Source of the DNA: Bacteroidaceae bacterium
GTDB taxonomy: Bacteria > Bacteroidota > Bacteroidia > Bacteroidales > Bacteroidaceae
Direction of reading: 5' to 3'
DNA length: 64,000 bases
NCBI GenBank assembly: GCA_017383485.1
Contig: JAFNXM010000004.1
Location: forward strand, 1-64,000
Positions 7,731 to 17,134 of this stretch are shown one piece after another. The first letter of the stretch is position 1. Each line of letters begins with the position of its first letter. The position numbers and the translations under genes were made by a program. Under the pieces are notes generated by a model. It did not search any database and was not told where the DNA came from. It worked only from the letters and a program-made list of their open reading frames with translations.

Positions 7731-9439
7731 GGACGAATGTCTTCGATTTGCAGTTGCACTTCTCCGCGCTTATGGGTATTTTCTTCGATAGCATAGCAAA
7801 TGTCAAAAGCACGTTTAGTCTTGATATATCTGGCTTGCGAACTTTGTCCAAAGGCTATACCGTTCATGATGCGATTACTCTTGTTGTCTACGAGTTCAAG
7901 CTTGATGTGTTCTTGACCTCTGCCCACGACTTTGCTTGTGCCATAATCATAGACGCGCTTAGTACAAAATACGGGGCGAGCGTTGCCTGGTCCGAAGGGG
8001 GCGAAGCGCTTTAGCTCCTGGTAGAACTTAAACGAAACGTCCTTGAAGTCCAGGATGGCGTCGATGTCGAGTGTGGGCTGCGTCTGTTCGTCCAGGATGT
8101 GTTCGGCTACGTATTCTTCGAAGCGGCGGGTGAATTCTTCCACATGTTCTACTTTGAGCGTCAAACCTGCGGCGTATGTGTGGCCGCCGAAGTTTTCCAG
8201 CAAATCGCTACAACTTTGCACTGCCTTGTAGACATCGAATCCTGACACCGAGCGGGCACTACCTGTCGCCATACCTTCTGATCGGGTCAAGACTACGGCG
8301 GGGCGGTAATATTGTTCGGTCAGGCGTGAAGCCACGATGCCGATGATTCCCTTGTGCCACTCTTCGTTGTAAATCACGACGGCGCGGCGTTCGTCCAACT
8401 GCGGCAGATCGCGCACTTTTTCGATAGCTTCTTCCGTCATCGCCTTGTCCAGATCCTTGCGTGCCTCGTTGTAGAGGTTGATGCGGTTGGCCAAATCTTT
8501 TGCTGTGGCATGGTCGCGCTCCACGAGCAACTCCACAGCTTCGCGGCCGTTCTGCATTCTGCCTGAGGCGTTGATGCGTGGACCAATCTTGAAGATGATG
8601 TCGTTGATGGTCAACTCTCTCTCGCCTACACCACAGACCTCGATGATAGCCTGTATACCCACGCTGGGATTAGTGTTGAGGCATCTCAGACCATGGCAGG
8701 CCAGGATGCGATTTTCTCCCATGATGGGCACAATATCCGAAACGATACTGATCGCGCAAAGGTCCAAAAGCGAATAAAGCTTGTTGAACTCGATACCATT
8801 GCTCATGGCGAAAGCCTGCATGAACTTGAAACCTACGCCACATCCTGACAAGTGAGTGTAAGGGTAGGTGTTGTCCACACGTTTGGGGTTGAGAATAGCA
8901 ACGGCATTAGGTAGTTCCTCATCGGGTACGTGATGGTCGCAAATAATGAAGTCGATGCCGAGCGAGGCAGCGTAGTCAATTTCCTCGATAGCCTTGATAC
9001 CGCAATCCAATACGATGATCAATTTTACGCCAGTGTTGGCTGCGAAATCTATCCCTTTCTTTGAGATACCATAGCCCTCTTCATATCTGTCGGGGATGTA
9101 GAAGTCTATGTTGGAATAGAACTGCGCAAGGAATTTGTAGACCAAAGCGACAGCTGTACATCCGTCCACGTCGTAATCTCCGTAGACCATGATGCGCTCT
9201 TTGCTACCCAGGGCAGCGTTGAGGCGTTCCACGGCCACATCCATGTCGTTCATCAGAAACGGATTGTGTAGGTCTGTCAGCTGAGGGCGAAAGAAATGAC
9301 GCACTTCTGCTTCATCTGTGATACCACGATCAAGGAGCAACTTGCCCAGCGCCGGATGTATGCCAGTGCGCGCAGCCAAGGCGGTGGCCAGGGCGGCGGC
9401 ATCTGCCGACGGGGTTTCGTAGTTCCATTCGTAATTCAT
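7721..9439 (-). CDS. recJ: Single-stranded-DNA-specific exonuclease RecJ
   Basis: 572 residues, normal RecJ size. The metal-binding DHH motifs are visible: GDYDVDGCTA (about 86-95), LDCGIKA, ICDHHVPDEELPNA, and SGCGVGFKFMQ; GPRINASGRM closes the catalytic core. FGGHTYAAGLTL is the DHHA1 motif, followed by the OB-like C-terminal domain. RecJ degrades 5'-ended single strands in recombination and repair, and pairs functionally with RecQ, whose gene follows with a 10-bp overlap. No frame damage. Confidence 0.95.
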   Translation of the reverse strand: MNYEWNYETPSADAAALATALAARTGIHPALGKLLLDRGITDEAEVRHFFRPQLTDLHNPFLMNDMDVAVERLNAALGSKERIMVYGDYDVDGCTAVALVYKFLAQFYSNIDFYIPDRYEEGYGISKKGIDFAANTGVKLIIVLDCGIKAIEEIDYAASLGIDFIICDHHVPDEELPNAVAILNPKRVDNTYPYTHLSGCGVGFKFMQAFAMSNGIEFNKLYSLLDLCAISIVSDIVPIMGENRILACHGLRCLNTNPSVGIQAIIEVCGVGERELTINDIIFKIGPRINASGRMQNGREAVELLVERDHATAKDLANRINLYNEARKDLDKAMTEEAIEKVRDLPQLDERRAVVIYNEEWHKGIIGIVASRLTEQYYRPAVVLTRSEGMATGSARSVSGFDVYKAVQSCSDLLENFGGHTYAAGLTLKVEHVEEFTRRFEEYVAEHILDEQTQPTLDIDAILDFKDVSFKFYQELKRFAPFGPGNARPVFCTKRVYDYGTSKVVGRGQEHIKLELVDNKSNRIMNGIAFGQSSQARYIKTKRAFDICYAIEENTHKRGEVQLQIEDIRPCE

Positions 9440-9661
9440 TGATATATTGTTTTTTGTTTTGCAAATTTGAGGAATGCCGGCATCTTGTGATTTCTCGCTC
9501 TAAGCAAGAGCAGGACAGACGCCCGCATTTTAGCTTGCTAAGTTAGAAAAAAAAAGCGAGAAAACGGGACGTTGCAAAAGAAAAAGGTGTTTTTTGTGGA
9601 AAATTATGATTTGCGAGGACTAAATCAGAGGGCAAGAAAAAAAGTCAAGACCTTGTGAAAA

Positions 9662-9720
9662 TTTCGCGACGCCTCGTAAAAATTTCGCGACGGCTCGTTA
9701 AAAAAAGGTCTTAGCTTTTT
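9662..9720. repeat. Dispersed repeat locus A: two direct arms plus loop motif
   Basis: Arm 1 at 9662-9677 has the C form (GACGCCTCG) and arm 2 at 9683-9699 the G form (GACGGCTCG). Arm 2 runs into AAAAAAAGGTCTTAGCTTTTTT, the hairpin tip found at the other loci. The right-hand arm is missing, so this locus is a degenerate or rearranged copy. Confidence 0.75.
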
Positions 9721-9832
9721 TCTGAGATATTCTTTATCCCGTTTCCCTTCCCCCTTTGAATGATGCAGAAAGGCAATCGCAGGTGACAAAAAATATTGTA
9801 TGAGGGATAAAATGTTAAATATAATTTCCCTT

Positions 9833-9865
9833 TTGTTGTTTCGGCAAGGAATAATATATATATTT
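9833..9865 (+). promoter_or_regulatory. rsmI promoter placing the start at the ATG
   Basis: TATATTTG at 9858-9865 fits TAnnTTTG, with TTG at 9836-9838, 19 bp upstream. The expected transcription start, 5-7 bp after the box, coincides with the rsmI ATG at 9871. Confidence 0.5.
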
Positions 9866-9870
9866 GCATC

Positions 9871-10599
9871 ATGGGAACGCTCTATTTAATTCCTACGCCC
9901 GTAGGAAATTTAGAAGATATCACACTTCGCGCCCTCCGCATCCTGAAGGAGGTCGATTTGATTTTGGCCGAGGATACACGTACTTCGGGCCTGTTGCTCA
10001 AGCACTACGAGATCAACAATCGTCTCTGTGCTCATCACAAATTCAACGAGCATCAGACCGCCGAGGCCTTTGCTTCGCGCATCGCGGCAGGCGAAACGAT
10101 GGCACTGGTCTCTGATGCGGGCACGCCGGGTATTTCGGACCCTGGATTTATGCTGGTGCGCGCTTGTGTAGCCAAGGGCGTGCGCGTGGAATGCCTACCC
10201 GGCGCCACAGCCTTCGTACCCGCACTGGTTGCATCCGGGTTGCCCTGCGAACGCTTTACTTTCGAGGGATTCCTTCCTCAAAAGAAAGGTAGAAATACCC
10301 GATTGCAGGAGTTGCAAAGCGAACCCCGCACGATGATCATCTACGAGTCGCCCTACCGCATCGTCAAGTCGTTGGCACAATTCGCCGAAGTCTTTGGTGC
10401 AGATCGCAGAATGGCGGCTGTGCGCGAGATCTCGAAGAAATTCGAGGAATGCGTGCGTGGTACTATCGCCGAAGTTTTGGCACATTTCACCGAGCACGAA
10501 CCAAAGGGTGAATTTGTATTGATCGTCGAAGGCGCCCCACAGATAAAGAATAAGGATAAAAAGAAAAAAGATAACCATAAGGAACGAGACGAAGAGTAA
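9871..10599 (+). CDS. rsmI: 16S rRNA (cytidine-1402 2'-O)-methyltransferase RsmI
   Basis: 242 residues. The start MGTLYLIPTPVGNLEDITLR is the hallmark RsmI N-terminus; AEDTRTSGLLLKHY and the SAM-binding SDAGTPGISDPG follow, then CLPGATAFVPALVASGLP and FEGFLPQKKGR of the tetrapyrrole-methylase fold. It methylates C1402 in the 30S decoding centre. The C-terminus is Lys-rich (KNKDKKKKDNHKERDEE). A lipoprotein gene follows after 34 bp in the same direction. The promoter box is only 5 bp before the ATG, so the mRNA may be leaderless. Confidence 0.95.
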   Translation: MGTLYLIPTPVGNLEDITLRALRILKEVDLILAEDTRTSGLLLKHYEINNRLCAHHKFNEHQTAEAFASRIAAGETMALVSDAGTPGISDPGFMLVRACVAKGVRVECLPGATAFVPALVASGLPCERFTFEGFLPQKKGRNTRLQELQSEPRTMIIYESPYRIVKSLAQFAEVFGADRRMAAVREISKKFEECVRGTIAEVLAHFTEHEPKGEFVLIVEGAPQIKNKDKKKKDNHKERDEE

Positions 10600-10633
10600 C
10601 TCTGTGCGCTCGACCTGACCAAACTTGTAGATT

Positions 10634-11506
10634 ATGAAACATTATTTATTCGCAATCGCCCTGGCTTTCGCATTTGTCTGCACTTCGTGCGACAATAAGC
10701 AAGGCGCACAAGACGCAGCAATGATACAAAGTTCGATCAAGGAAGACTCGCTGCAACGTGTCATTGACCAATTGCAAAACAGAAATGATGACCTGAGCGT
10801 GATGAAGCTGAATGTGCTCAACATCCTGCGTCAAATCAACGAGGCAGAAGGCCGCATCACCACTATCGCACAGGAAGATCCCGAAAGCCAAGAAATCACA
10901 GAAAACCTCGTATTCATCGAACAAAAACTGAAAGAGTACAAGAAGGCTGTGGCTGATATGAAGCAACTTCTGCGTAATACAAAAGTCGCTTCTGAAAAGG
11001 AAAAAGAAGCACTCAGCGAGGAAATCAAATCTTTGGAAGACCAACTGAACGCGAAAAACGTGGAAATCGCAGAATTGCGCAGACAAATCGAAGAAAAAGA
11101 CTCGCTGCTGTTCTGCCAAAAGAAGCATATTGATGAGCAGGATCAGACTATCGATCGCCTGAATAAGGAAAATGCGGAAAAGGAACAGACCCTGATCCAA
11201 CAAGAAACAGAACTCAATACAGCATGGTTCGCCTTTGGTACAAAGAAGGAGTTGGAAAAGCAAAAAATCCTGAAAGATGGCAAAGTGCTCAGAGCCGACG
11301 ATGTCAACAAAGAGTACTTTACCAGCATAGATATTCGTGTGCGCAAGAATTTCCCATTGCAAAGCAAGAAGGTAAAAGTCTTGACCTCTCACCCAGCAGG
11401 TTCTTACGAACTGGTGAAGGACGATAATGGCGAATACACCTTGCAAATTTCTGACAGCAAAGCATTCTGGAGCGCCAGCAAGTATCTGGTGGTTTCCGTT
11501 AAGTAA
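10634..11506 (+). CDS. Coiled-coil lipoprotein
   Basis: 290 residues. The N-terminus is a lipoprotein signal (MKHYLFAIALAFAFVCTSC), with Cys19 as the acylated residue. Residues about 35-205 are a long Glu/Lys/Gln-rich coiled coil with heptads (VIDQLQNRNDD..., LRRQIEEKDSLL...). The C-terminal 80 residues are a small beta-rich domain (VRKNFPLQSKKVKVLTSHP...). It resembles conserved Bacteroidales proteins of unknown role; an envelope spacer or adaptor is plausible. Probably co-transcribed with rsmI. Confidence 0.75.
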   Translation: MKHYLFAIALAFAFVCTSCDNKQGAQDAAMIQSSIKEDSLQRVIDQLQNRNDDLSVMKLNVLNILRQINEAEGRITTIAQEDPESQEITENLVFIEQKLKEYKKAVADMKQLLRNTKVASEKEKEALSEEIKSLEDQLNAKNVEIAELRRQIEEKDSLLFCQKKHIDEQDQTIDRLNKENAEKEQTLIQQETELNTAWFAFGTKKELEKQKILKDGKVLRADDVNKEYFTSIDIRVRKNFPLQSKKVKVLTSHPAGSYELVKDDNGEYTLQISDSKAFWSASKYLVVSVK

Positions 11507-11539
11507 TCTGCGACCGACTATCTACGTACAATCATCATA

Positions 11540-11592
11540 AGAACGATGCCCCCAGCATTCGCAATCTATGCATTGTATGGTGGTATCGTTCT
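11540..11592 (+). terminator. Stem-loop after the lipoprotein gene
   Basis: AGAACGAT at 11540-11547 pairs with ATCGTTCT at 11585-11592, extended by CC/GG; a large loop separates the arms. The T tract is weak. Confidence 0.4.
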
Positions 11593-11646
11593 GTTATTGT
11601 GCCTTGGCCGAACAACTCGTGCCGGCACCTTATTATAAATACACGT

Positions 11647-12993
11647 ATGAAAGCATCTTTCAAAAATCTATCCCCCCATTATAGCATTATCTTCAGACTC
11701 GGCTTGCCTATTGCAGTGGGGCAGTTGGGCGTCATCATACTTGGTTTTGCCGATACGACGATGGTGGGAAGATATGGTACGGAACCTTTGGCGGCAGCTT
11801 CGTTTGTCAACAATTTGTTCACACTTATCACCTTCCTGCTGATGGGCTATTCCTATGGGCTCACACCTATTGTGAGTAGTCTTTATGCACAGGGCGAATA
11901 TGCCAAGGCTGCAGGAAAATTCAAGGATGCTCTGGTCGCAAATACTGTATTCGCAGCTATCGCACTCGGCGTCATGCTGGCGCTATATCCGTTTCTGGAC
12001 AGGATGGGTCAGGCCCCCTCGCTACTGCCCCTAATCCGCCCTTACTACATCGTGATCTTGATTTCGATGGTCTTTGTGATGTTGTTCAATGTCCTGAGAC
12101 AATTCACCGATGGTCTCAGCGATACGAAAATAGGTATGTACGCCTTGATGATAGGCAACGGCGCCAATATCCTGGGCAACTGGTTGCTGATCTATGGCGT
12201 AGGACCTTTTCCCGAAATGGGGCTTCTCGGTGCTGGTGTAGCAACACTTGTTTCGCGCATCCTTATGGTCGTGATTATGATTGCAGCACTTTGGTGGAAC
12301 AAGAAATACGCCCCGTTTCGACAGGGCTTTGCCGCACACCAAACATCCAATATCAGCATTCGTCAGATGAACGCAGCCTCGCTCCCTATCTCTATCCAAA
12401 TGGGCGTGGAGAGCGCCGCCTTTTCACTCAGCGCCGTTATGGCGGGCTGGATCAGCAAGGAGGCGCTTGCAGCCTATCAGATTATGGTGACGATTGGTAC
12501 TTTGGGATTTTTGTTCTATTATAGTTTTGGCGCCAGCACAAGCATTCGTGTGGCCAACTTTGTCGGCAATAAGGATTGGGCAGGTGTGAAAATTTCTGCC
12601 ACTGCGGGAAAGCATATTCTCCTTGTAATTGCCCTCTGCTCTTCTATTGTCATGTACCTTTGCTCAGAGGTCCTGATTAACATCTTTACCACAGATGCTG
12701 TCGTGATTCAGATAGGCATGAGTCTCATTCCTCTGCTTTTGTTTTACCAATTTGCCGACGCCATGCAGATTTGTTTCGCCAATATTTTGCGTGGTACTGG
12801 CCGCGTCATGTCTATGATGCGCATTGCGATCATTAGCTATGTCATCATTGGTCTGCCTGCTGCATACGTCATGGGTTTTACTTTGGGATGGGGTGTCAAG
12901 GGTATTTTTCTCTCCATCTCTTTAGGATTATTTACAGCAGCAGGGCTTTTCTTCTGGGAATACCATAAATTTGGGAAAGCTCATTTCTCGTAA
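11647..12993 (+). CDS. MATE-family multidrug/sodium efflux transporter
   Basis: 448 residues with about twelve hydrophobic segments in two similar halves, the MATE arrangement. The first helix region IIFRLGLPIAVGQLGVIILG and GFADTTMVGRYGTEPLAAAS are typical of the family; the second half repeats the pattern (ISIQMGVESAAFSLSAVMAG). Such inner membrane pumps export cationic compounds in exchange for Na+ or H+. The frame is open upstream to a GTG at 11599, but the ATG at 11647 starts right before the conserved region and is preferred. Substrate is not predictable. Confidence 0.88.
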   Translation: MKASFKNLSPHYSIIFRLGLPIAVGQLGVIILGFADTTMVGRYGTEPLAAASFVNNLFTLITFLLMGYSYGLTPIVSSLYAQGEYAKAAGKFKDALVANTVFAAIALGVMLALYPFLDRMGQAPSLLPLIRPYYIVILISMVFVMLFNVLRQFTDGLSDTKIGMYALMIGNGANILGNWLLIYGVGPFPEMGLLGAGVATLVSRILMVVIMIAALWWNKKYAPFRQGFAAHQTSNISIRQMNAASLPISIQMGVESAAFSLSAVMAGWISKEALAAYQIMVTIGTLGFLFYYSFGASTSIRVANFVGNKDWAGVKISATAGKHILLVIALCSSIVMYLCSEVLINIFTTDAVVIQIGMSLIPLLLFYQFADAMQICFANILRGTGRVMSMMRIAIISYVIIGLPAAYVMGFTLGWGVKGIFLSISLGLFTAAGLFFWEYHKFGKAHFS

Positions 12994-13049
12994 AAAACTT
13001 AAAGGGAATTAAATTCTCACAATTCTTTTCTTTGCTCAAAAGATTTCAT

Positions 13050-13057
13050 TATCTTCG
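13050..13057 (+). promoter_or_regulatory. Possible -7 box of the ZIP transporter gene
   Basis: TATCTTCG, one mismatch to TAnnTTTG, 49 bp before the ATG at 13106. Confidence 0.25.
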
Positions 13058-13105
13058 CAGAATACAAGTGCTCTAATTATTTCTGTCACTATTTATAGAT
13101 ATATT

Positions 13106-13855
13106 ATGTATGAAATCTTATTGAGTGCCGGAGGCTTGTGTTTGGCCTCCGTTCTCGGATCTATACTGGGCTTCTTTGTCAAGGAACTTCCTCACAAGTG
13201 GAACGACACTATCATGGGGTATTGTGCCGGCATCATGCTTGCTGCAGCAACGATAGGTTTGATCGTGCCTGCCTTCGAAAGCGAAGGTGGTGTGGCATGG
13301 TGGATTATTGTCATAGGTGTAATGGTCGGAGCAATTTTCCTTAATGTCATCGACTGGATCACGCCTCATATGCACACGATCACAGGGCTTGATGCCGAGG
13401 AACACCGCCACAATCATTCGCTCAATCGTGTACTGCTTTTTGTCCTTGCCATCGCTATTCACAAGTTGCCCGAAGGCATGGCGGCAGGTGTTTCTGTGAC
13501 CAGCGATACTACGTCTCCGTGGGCGGTGACCTTGGGTATTGCGCTCCACAATATACCCGAGGGTATGGTGATTATTGCGCCGCTACTTATGGCAGGCATT
13601 TCTTCTACACGAACCTTCTTTATTTCGCTTTCTATCGGTCTACTCGAGGTCGTAGGTGTACTGTTGGGCTACGCACTCGGTTCGTTCTCGACCTATCTGC
13701 TCCCTGTGATGCTCGGATTCGCCGGTGGCGCTATGCTCTACGTCGTGAGCGACGAAATGATCCCCGAGACACATGCACACGGTTATCAGAAGCAAGCCAC
13801 ATACGCCTTATTGTTAGGATTTATGACTTTACTTTTGATGGAGCGTGTATTATAA
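13106..13855 (+). CDS. ZIP-family divalent metal transporter (ZupT-like)
   Basis: 249 residues and about eight membrane helices. The two ZIP metal-binding helices are clear: HKLPEGMAAGVSV and HNIPEGMVIIAPLL, each with the His...Pro-Glu-Gly pattern that forms the binuclear site. A His-rich cytoplasmic loop (HMHTITGLDAEEHRHNHSL) precedes them and may sense or deliver metal. Imports zinc, iron or manganese; specificity is not evident. Length matches ZupT/GufA-type proteins. Confidence 0.9.
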   Translation: MYEILLSAGGLCLASVLGSILGFFVKELPHKWNDTIMGYCAGIMLAAATIGLIVPAFESEGGVAWWIIVIGVMVGAIFLNVIDWITPHMHTITGLDAEEHRHNHSLNRVLLFVLAIAIHKLPEGMAAGVSVTSDTTSPWAVTLGIALHNIPEGMVIIAPLLMAGISSTRTFFISLSIGLLEVVGVLLGYALGSFSTYLLPVMLGFAGGAMLYVVSDEMIPETHAHGYQKQATYALLLGFMTLLLMERVL

Positions 13856-13914
13856 GGCTTTCTTTGTAGTACATTTTTTTAATGACTTCCCAACCATAAA
13901 AATTATAGTCAATC

Positions 13915-15501
13915 ATGATAAAAAAGTATTTTTTCCCCGCATTCATCGCATTTTTTGCAATTTTCACAGCATTTGCTCAATCGCCCACATCTGCCTTGGT
14001 GCCGATGGTCAACCATTGCGAAGTTTCAGAAAAAGTCAAACCCTATTGCATAGATGCAAAGCAAAGCAAGATGTTTTTCGCCGACTCATCGCTACTTTTG
14101 TCTGCTCAAGATCTATCTCAACGTATTAAGGAAACAATGGGGATTGCCCTCGAAGTAACAGACAAAGCTGAAAAATCAACTATCCGTTTGTCAATCGACA
14201 CCACATTGGAGGGCAAAGAAAGATATCGTATTGATGTGTCAAAAAAGGGTATCCAAATCGTAGGAGCAACACCTGCTGCAGTGTGGTGGGCAGTGCAAAC
14301 TTTTTACCAGATCTTATTAGGTGACGTCAAAAATACAGCCTTGCACCAAGTGGCAGCACTTCATATCGACGATGCCCCACGTTTTGCCTATCGTGCCCTG
14401 ATGTTGGATCCAGCGCGCCACTTCTTGCCCGTAGCAGACGTTAAGAAATTTATCGATGAAATGGCGCATTTTAAATATAATGTACTTCAATTACACCTCA
14501 CCGACGACCAGGGTTGGCGAATGGAGATCAAGAAGCACCCAAGCCTTGCCAGCAAGCAACATTATACGCAGGAACAATTGCGAGATCTGATTGAATATGC
14601 ACGCCAACGCCATATTATGGTCGTACCCGAAGTCGATGTGCCAGGACATACTGTTGCTATTTTGTCTGCCTACCCTGAATTGGCGTGCCAACACTTGGTT
14701 GATGCCGAAAAGGTAGTAGGTCGTACCGAGCAGATGATGCTTTGTGCATCTCAACCCAAGGTCTACGATGTTTTAGCCGATGTCATCGAGGAAATAGCTC
14801 AGACATTTGAGGCACCATACATTCATCTCGGTGGCGATGAATCTGCTATTGACAAGAATTGGGCACATTGCGACAGATGCAAGCAAATGATGAAAGACCA
14901 CGGATATACAGACATTTCACTATTGATGATACCTTTCTTCAGTAAAGTCCTGGGTGAAGTTAAAAAAGTGGGAAAGAAACCGATTTTGTGGTGCGAACTG
15001 AACAACATTTGGCCACCTGCTGACAAATACCTCTTCCCTTATCCCCAGGATGTCACTTTGGTGACTTGGCGCAATGCACTTACGCCCACTTGTCTCTCGC
15101 TTACAGCACAGAGTGGCAATCCTATTATTATGGCGCCAGGGGAACATGCGTACTTGGACTACCCTCAGTACAAAAATGACCTACCTGAATTCAAAAACTG
15201 GGGTATGCCCATCACCACACTTCAAAAGACGTACGAATTGGATCCTGCTTATGGCGGCACACCACAAGACAGCCGACACATTCTCGGAGTAATGGGTACA
15301 CTTTGGGGCGAGGCTATCCCTGACATCAACCGTGCGACTTACATGGCATTCCCACGTGCTTTGGCTTTGGCAGAAGCTGGTTGGACGGAGATGAAGTATC
15401 GTAGCTGGGATAGTTTTAAGCAGAGAATTTATCCTAACCTTAATCGTATGATGAAGTCGGGAGTTTCCTTCCGCGTGCCTTATGAAATAGAGCAAAAGTA
15501 A
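13915..15501 (+). CDS. Secreted beta-N-acetylhexosaminidase, GH20
   Basis: 528 residues with signal peptide (MIKKYFFPAFIAFFAIFTAFAQ). An N-terminal GH20b domain (about 30-150) precedes the catalytic barrel. YRALMLDPARHFLPVADVKK, NVLQLHLTDDQGWRMEIKKH and VPEVDVPGHT are the family signatures, and HLGGDESA contains the Asp-Glu catalytic pair. WCELNNIWPP and GTLWGEAIPDINRATYMAFP complete the active-site wall. It removes terminal GlcNAc or GalNAc from host glycans or peptidoglycan fragments. It lacks the sorting tail of the other secreted proteins here, so it is probably periplasmic; it fits with the sialidases at the right end. Confidence 0.93.
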   Translation: MIKKYFFPAFIAFFAIFTAFAQSPTSALVPMVNHCEVSEKVKPYCIDAKQSKMFFADSSLLLSAQDLSQRIKETMGIALEVTDKAEKSTIRLSIDTTLEGKERYRIDVSKKGIQIVGATPAAVWWAVQTFYQILLGDVKNTALHQVAALHIDDAPRFAYRALMLDPARHFLPVADVKKFIDEMAHFKYNVLQLHLTDDQGWRMEIKKHPSLASKQHYTQEQLRDLIEYARQRHIMVVPEVDVPGHTVAILSAYPELACQHLVDAEKVVGRTEQMMLCASQPKVYDVLADVIEEIAQTFEAPYIHLGGDESAIDKNWAHCDRCKQMMKDHGYTDISLLMIPFFSKVLGEVKKVGKKPILWCELNNIWPPADKYLFPYPQDVTLVTWRNALTPTCLSLTAQSGNPIIMAPGEHAYLDYPQYKNDLPEFKNWGMPITTLQKTYELDPAYGGTPQDSRHILGVMGTLWGEAIPDINRATYMAFPRALALAEAGWTEMKYRSWDSFKQRIYPNLNRMMKSGVSFRVPYEIEQK

Positions 15502-15573
15502 TCCTGTCCACCGCAGATCTTGTTTTACAAAAAATATCCATTTCATCGCAAAAAACAAACCTATTATATCATT

Positions 15574-16332
15574 ATGCAGATACTACTTGCTAACGCCAAA
15601 ATCATGAGAAATGTGGATTCGCCTAATCCTATTTCTACGCCTGAGTGGCAGAGTGTGGCCAATGCCTTGGCTACTGAGATGTCCACTTTGAGTGTAGAGG
15701 ATTTGGCAAAGCAATTGGATTGTAGCAAAGCGTTGGCGGCAGAAAACTGGTTGCGCTATCAGCAATTTCACGACGCTAAAAAGTTACCAGCATTAATGGC
15801 GTATCACGGGCAAGCCTACAAGCATCTGCGCGCTCAAACTCTGTCGGCAGAAGCCTTGGAGTTCGCGCAACAACATCTTTGGATTACGTGTTTTCTCTAT
15901 GGTTTGTTGCGTCCCCTCGACGGCATCGTGCCCTATCGTATGGAACATTGTGTAAAGTTGGAGACTACGCACAATCTACCCGTCAATCGTTTTTGGAAAG
16001 ACCTATTGACCGACGCATTGATTGAGAGCGTGAAAGCCGACGATGGGATATTATTGCATCTATCCACCGAAGAATATGAACATTTGTTTGATTGGAATCG
16101 CGTAGGTCAGGAAGTGAAGGTAATCCAACCCTTGTTCTACGTACGACGCGACGGCAAGTTGAAAATGCAAGCCGTCTGGGCAAAATCATGCAGGGGCGCA
16201 ATGGTACGCTACGTTTTAGAAAACAAATTACTTTTTCCCGATGAAATCGCAGGTTTTGAATACGAAGGCTTCCGTTTTGACCCGACCATCGGCGATGAGA
16301 CGCATCCCATATTTGTCAGGGATGATGATTGA
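15574..16332 (+). CDS. yaaA: YaaA-family peroxide stress protein
   Basis: 252 residues from the ATG at 15574; an in-frame start at 15520 would add 18 residues with no family match, whereas MQILLANAKIMR is where YaaA proteins begin. Family features: LANAKIM at the start, LMAYHGQAYKHLRAQTLS, ITCFLYGLLRPLDGIVPYRME and KSCRGAMVRYVLENKL. E. coli YaaA lowers intracellular free iron and limits oxidative DNA damage during peroxide stress. It reads in the same direction as the deacylase gene 46 bp downstream. Confidence 0.9.
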   Translation: MQILLANAKIMRNVDSPNPISTPEWQSVANALATEMSTLSVEDLAKQLDCSKALAAENWLRYQQFHDAKKLPALMAYHGQAYKHLRAQTLSAEALEFAQQHLWITCFLYGLLRPLDGIVPYRMEHCVKLETTHNLPVNRFWKDLLTDALIESVKADDGILLHLSTEEYEHLFDWNRVGQEVKVIQPLFYVRRDGKLKMQAVWAKSCRGAMVRYVLENKLLFPDEIAGFEYEGFRFDPTIGDETHPIFVRDDD

Positions 16333-16378
16333 GCACAATACATATAAATGAAAAAATAGTAGACTTCACTCATAACAT

Positions 16379-16939
16379 ATGAATATAAAGAAATACGAAG
16401 GCAGACCGAAAGATGACCTCAGCAGATCTGCTGAGGAATTGGCCGTATATGATTTGCTCGACAGTTTGGGCATTACATACCAGACCGTATGCCATGCTCC
16501 TGCCTATACGATGGAGGAATGCGAGGTCGTAGAGCGTGAATTGGGCACGCCGATTTGCAAGAACCTCTTCTTGTGTAATCGTCAGCAGACCGACTATTAT
16601 TTGCTTTTAATCCCAGGAGACAAAATTTTCAAAACGAAGTTTCTCTCTGCCCCACTAGGTTGTGCTCGCCTATCCTTTGCCGGAGCTGAAGCAATGGAGA
16701 GTTTGTTGAGGATAAAGCCTGGTTCTGTATCTCCGATGGGGCTGATGAACGATACCGAGCAACGCATCCGCTTCGTGATAGACCGAGATGTGCTATCTAC
16801 AGTTGACTTAGGTTGTCACCCCTGTGTGAATAGTTCTACGCTACGTATATCCTGGGAAGATTTTCTTAACAAATTCCTGCCAGCAGTACATCACGAATAC
16901 ACGATAGTAGACCTCCCAGATGGTAGAGAAGACGTTTAA
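16379..16939 (+). CDS. ProX/YbaK-type aminoacyl-tRNA deacylase
   Basis: 186 residues. YDLLDSLGITYQTVCHAPAY, CKNLFLCNRQQTDYYLLLIP (with the conserved Lys before the hydrophobic strand), LSAPLGCARLSFA, VSPMGLMND and CHPCVNSSTLRISWEDFLNK are the markers of the PrdX/ProXp domain. These free-standing trans-editing enzymes hydrolyse mischarged Ala-tRNAPro or Cys-tRNAPro. It is followed by an IS30 insertion 195 bp downstream. Confidence 0.88.
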   Translation: MNIKKYEGRPKDDLSRSAEELAVYDLLDSLGITYQTVCHAPAYTMEECEVVERELGTPICKNLFLCNRQQTDYYLLLIPGDKIFKTKFLSAPLGCARLSFAGAEAMESLLRIKPGSVSPMGLMNDTEQRIRFVIDRDVLSTVDLGCHPCVNSSTLRISWEDFLNKFLPAVHHEYTIVDLPDGREDV

Positions 16940-17088
16940 TAAATAATACGAGGGGAACGCAAATTTTCACGATGAAATGGGCATTTTTTCGAAAACGTCG
17001 TTCATCAAAGGCGTGATATAACAAGCATTGCAACCTTGCAAGTATTATTTTCACCTTACCTATTGCTTTGATTAATATATTGCAGAGA

Positions 17089-17121
17089 TTGCAAGTTTGT
17101 TGCTAATAATATATACCTTTG
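17089..17121 (+). promoter_or_regulatory. Promoter just left of the IS30 element
   Basis: TACCTTTG at 17114-17121 fits TAnnTTTG; TTG at 17089-17091 is 22 bp upstream. Transcription would begin near 17128, a few bases before the left inverted repeat. It may have driven the SPFH gene before the insertion. Confidence 0.45.
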
Positions 17122-17134
17122 CATTATCGAAAAC

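Larger units (their letters stand above)
9440..9870. other. Divergent intergenic region with hairpin-family repeat arms
   Basis: No gene. Holds two direct copies of the dispersed TTTCGCGACG(C/G)CTCGTT arm (9662-9677 and 9683-9699) followed by AAAAAAAGGTCTTAGC, then the rsmI promoter. Confidence 0.7.

Noticed and set aside
11599..11646. N-terminal extension of the MATE protein
   Set aside because: Starts at GTG with no family similarity; the ATG at 11647 fits the first helix.
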